Source of the DNA: Bacteroidetes bacterium 46-16
GTDB taxonomy: Bacteria; Bacteroidota; Bacteroidia; Chitinophagales; Chitinophagaceae
Length of the DNA: 64,000 bases
Assembly: GCA_001897835.1 (NCBI GenBank)
Contig: MKUN01000045.1
Location: forward strand, 124,001 to 188,000
Direction of reading: 5' to 3'
Shown: one piece after another, positions 62,276 to 64,000 of the stretch
Layout of the letters: every line of letters starts with the position of its first letter
Numbering within the stretch: the stretch's first letter is position 1
Program-made: the position numbers and the translations under genes
The notes under the pieces: model-generated
What the model saw: only the letters and a program-made list of their open reading frames with translations
Told to the model about the DNA's origin: nothing
Database searches by the model: none

Positions 62276-63565
62276 TTATTGGTTCAGCCGCTGTGCGAAG
62301 TCGATAAGCAGTTTCGACAGGGCCGGTATATGGGTCATCGACAAAGTATCGGCCTTATCAAAAATATCATGGTAAAATCCTTTACCACCATTTGTATATA
62401 TAAAGAACGAAGGCACACCGGCTTCTGTAAAATGATAGTGATCGCTGTTGGCAGCCTTACCCCTGCTTTTTACATCAGGCAGGTATTTGCCTGCACTGTT
62501 CAGATTTTGCAGCAGCGAAAATTCTTTAGGGAATTCCGTAGCGTTCACCACCGTTACGCCATTAGTGGCATCACCCATAATATCGAGATTGGTGAGGAAG
62601 CGTATGCGCTCCAGCGGTATCATAGGGTGCTGTACGAAATAGTGCGAGCCCAGCAGCCCAGCCTCCTCGCCGCTAAAGGCCATGAACACCATGGTATAAT
62701 GCTGCGGGTGCTGTGCGAAATAACTGGCCAGGTAAAGCATCATGGCCGTTCCGCTGGCATTATCGCTGGCGCCGGGAAACATAGCCTGCTTACCCATCAT
62801 GCCCAGGTGGTCGTAGTGCGCGCTGAAGACGATATAGCTGTCCACCGCACCGGGAACAAGGCCTATTATGTTCTCATTTACATTTTTCGCTTCGGGCAGC
62901 AGCACATTATGCACGCTCACGCTTGCGCGCCATGCATGGCGGGGCATGGCCGTATCCTCTACATAAAAAGCGGTGGCCTTCATGGTATCGGTAGCTACAT
63001 CCCAGGTGAGCTTACCGTGTTGGGGTATGATGTAGCAGCCTTCGGGCAATGTGCGCGCAAAGTTGCGGCTGCGCATATTCATACGCTTGCAAAAGCTGTC
63101 CACGTTCTTCAGCAGGTGCACCTGGTCGCTTTTCCATGAGCGCAGTTTCTTTTCCCATTGGGCCGTGTCTTTTATACGGTCCATATCCACATGGTGTATC
63201 CATTTCTTTTTGGCATGGAATGACCTGCTGGCCACATCTATGATATAGCCGGCACCGGGCACCAGTTCTTTCTTACCCATCTTTAGCATCATATCGTCGG
63301 GAAAGATATTGACCGGGAAACTGTAGCGCTGCACATAGGTGCTGTCCACCATGGGCACCAGGCCTAATTCCTTAAAGCGGCGCTCCAGGTAATGTGCGGC
63401 TTTCTCATGCCCTTTGCCCGCATAGCCCCGGCCCTTCATATTGGTGGCACTGAGGGTCGTTATCTCGTGCTTCAGCCAGCGCAGTTCTTTGGGGTTTTCT
63501 TTTTGGGCATTCGCCAGCAGGGGAATTAAGCAATAAAAATAGGTACAATATCTACGGAGGTTCAT
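62276..63565 (-). CDS. secreted M28 family aminopeptidase
   Basis: 429 residues from ATG 63563-63565 (MNLRRYCTYFYCLIPLLANAQ, a signal peptide); the frame is open to 63637. Zinc-binding motifs: HYDHLGM, PGASDNASGTAMM, SGEEAGLLGS and SDHYHFTEAGVP, which together carry the two-zinc site of M28 aminopeptidases. It probably works with the M2 peptidase that follows in breaking down peptides. Confidence 0.92.
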   Translation of the reverse strand: MNLRRYCTYFYCLIPLLANAQKENPKELRWLKHEITTLSATNMKGRGYAGKGHEKAAHYLERRFKELGLVPMVDSTYVQRYSFPVNIFPDDMMLKMGKKELVPGAGYIIDVASRSFHAKKKWIHHVDMDRIKDTAQWEKKLRSWKSDQVHLLKNVDSFCKRMNMRSRNFARTLPEGCYIIPQHGKLTWDVATDTMKATAFYVEDTAMPRHAWRASVSVHNVLLPEAKNVNENIIGLVPGAVDSYIVFSAHYDHLGMMGKQAMFPGASDNASGTAMMLYLASYFAQHPQHYTMVFMAFSGEEAGLLGSHYFVQHPMIPLERIRFLTNLDIMGDATNGVTVVNATEFPKEFSLLQNLNSAGKYLPDVKSRGKAANSDHYHFTEAGVPSFFIYTNGGKGFYHDIFDKADTLSMTHIPALSKLLIDFAQRLNQ

Positions 63566-63628
63566 CGTTACAATACGTATGGTAAATGTAAAGGAAAGTT
63601 TTTTTCTTCGCATGACCGAAACCTGCAC

Positions 63629-64000
63629 ATGTTTCAACGACCGATATATCTGTATATATTCCCCCTGCTATTGCTCGCTATAACACCAACCTTTTCTCAA
63701 ACCATTAGTACAGTAGCAGGCAATGGCGCAGCGGGTTACAGTGGTGATAACGGGCTGGCCACAGCGGCCCAATTACAGTACCCCTTCAGCGTAGCTGCCG
63801 ACCAGCAGGGCAATATCTATATAGCCGACAGGGGCAATAACTGCATACGCAAGGTAAATGCCGCGGGTTTCATCAGCACATTTGCGGGCACAGGCATAGC
63901 AGGATATGGTGGGGACGGCGGGCCGGCAGCGCAGGCCCAACTGAACGATCCGACAGGAGTGGCAGTGGACAACAATGGGCTTATCTATATAGCCGACAGG
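63629..64000 (+). CDS. secreted NHL-repeat protein, 3' end outside window
   Basis: The frame runs from ATG 63629 to the right edge (124 codons). Signal peptide MFQRPIYLYIFPLLLLAITPTFS, then repeats with ISTVAGNGAAGYSGDNG, ATAAQLQYPFSVAADQ and NIYIADRGNNCIRKV. This is the usual pattern of Bacteroidota surface proteins with NHL beta-propeller repeats, which often carry a T9SS sorting domain at the far end. Divergent from the M28 gene; starts 64 bases from it. Confidence 0.85.
   Translation, partial: MFQRPIYLYIFPLLLLAITPTFSQTISTVAGNGAAGYSGDNGLATAAQLQYPFSVAADQQGNIYIADRGNNCIRKVNAAGFISTFAGTGIAGYGGDGGPAAQAQLNDPTGVAVDNNGLIYIADR

Overview
This window looks like a chromosomal segment of a Bacteroidota bacterium, most likely a member of the Chitinophagales. 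The evidence is internal. It has type IX secretion (T9SS) cargo with both type A and type B C-terminal sorting domains, a PorP/SprF partner, a SprB-repeat adhesin, the gliding lipoprotein GldH, a type III glutamine synthetase, a DUF5606 protein and an RprY-like regulator. Promoters repeatedly match the Bacteroidota form (TTTG, about 19-20 bases, then TAnnTTTG). I see no rRNA, tRNA, insertion sequence, prophage or CRISPR array. Most of the window is ordinary housekeeping and envelope DNA in short operons on both strands.

Layout. 1-6.0 kb (minus): a ChlI/MoxR-like AAA ATPase cut by the window edge, a GT-C-like membrane protein with a secreted partner, and a scoA-scoB-arsC-like operon. 6.1-8.4 kb (plus): a small unknown protein and a four-PAS sensor that has a phosphoacceptor helix but no ATPase domain. 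8.4-12 kb: glutamine synthetase III, a phosphopantetheinyl transferase and dCTP deaminase. 12-17.4 kb: a T9SS cargo protein, a SUI1/transketolase C-half/LEA operon, a beta-barrel protein and a lipoprotein. 17.5-19.6 kb: an unknown membrane protein, then 0.8 kb of non-coding-looking DNA with palindromes, a good promoter, a 36-codon membrane ORF, hairpins and a strong terminator. 19.6-25.4 kb: an AI-2E family permease, RNase HII, a yicC-gldH-histidine kinase operon and an EnvC-like factor with a degenerate LytM domain.

25.6-34 kb: flavin reductase, YkuK-like protein, a large PKD/SBBP adhesin with its PorP/SprF partner, an RprY-like response regulator, a lipoprotein and a DegT-type aminotransferase. 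35-38 kb: a shortened Bat (aerotolerance) operon of DUF58, a BatD-like protein and BatA. 38-46 kb: a cold-shock protein, a T9SS cargo protein, a 350-base non-coding region with three direct repeats at an exact 22-base period, Kbl, a CarboxypepD-like protein, a ferredoxin-NADP reductase-type protein, a fused OtsA-OtsB and DUF5606. 46-55 kb (minus): a 1530-residue SprB-repeat adhesin, a flippase, and an OmpA/DUF5723 protein with thrombospondin type 3 repeats. 55-58.4 kb (minus): rplM-rpsI-rpsB-tsf, where S2 carries an unusual Gly/Arg-rich tail. 58.6-64 kb: a small OmpA-like protein, a GT4 glycosyltransferase, M2 and M28 peptidases, and the start of an NHL-repeat protein.

Working together: the adhesins, PorP/SprF, GldH, EnvC-like factor, flippase and OmpA proteins all serve the surface and gliding/T9SS machinery. 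The sensor kinase at 21.4 kb and the regulator at 32 kb are separated in the window and may form an RprXY-like pair. No complete, obviously new multi-gene system is visible. The most enigmatic spots are the two non-coding regions at 18.8-19.6 kb and 40.1-40.4 kb.
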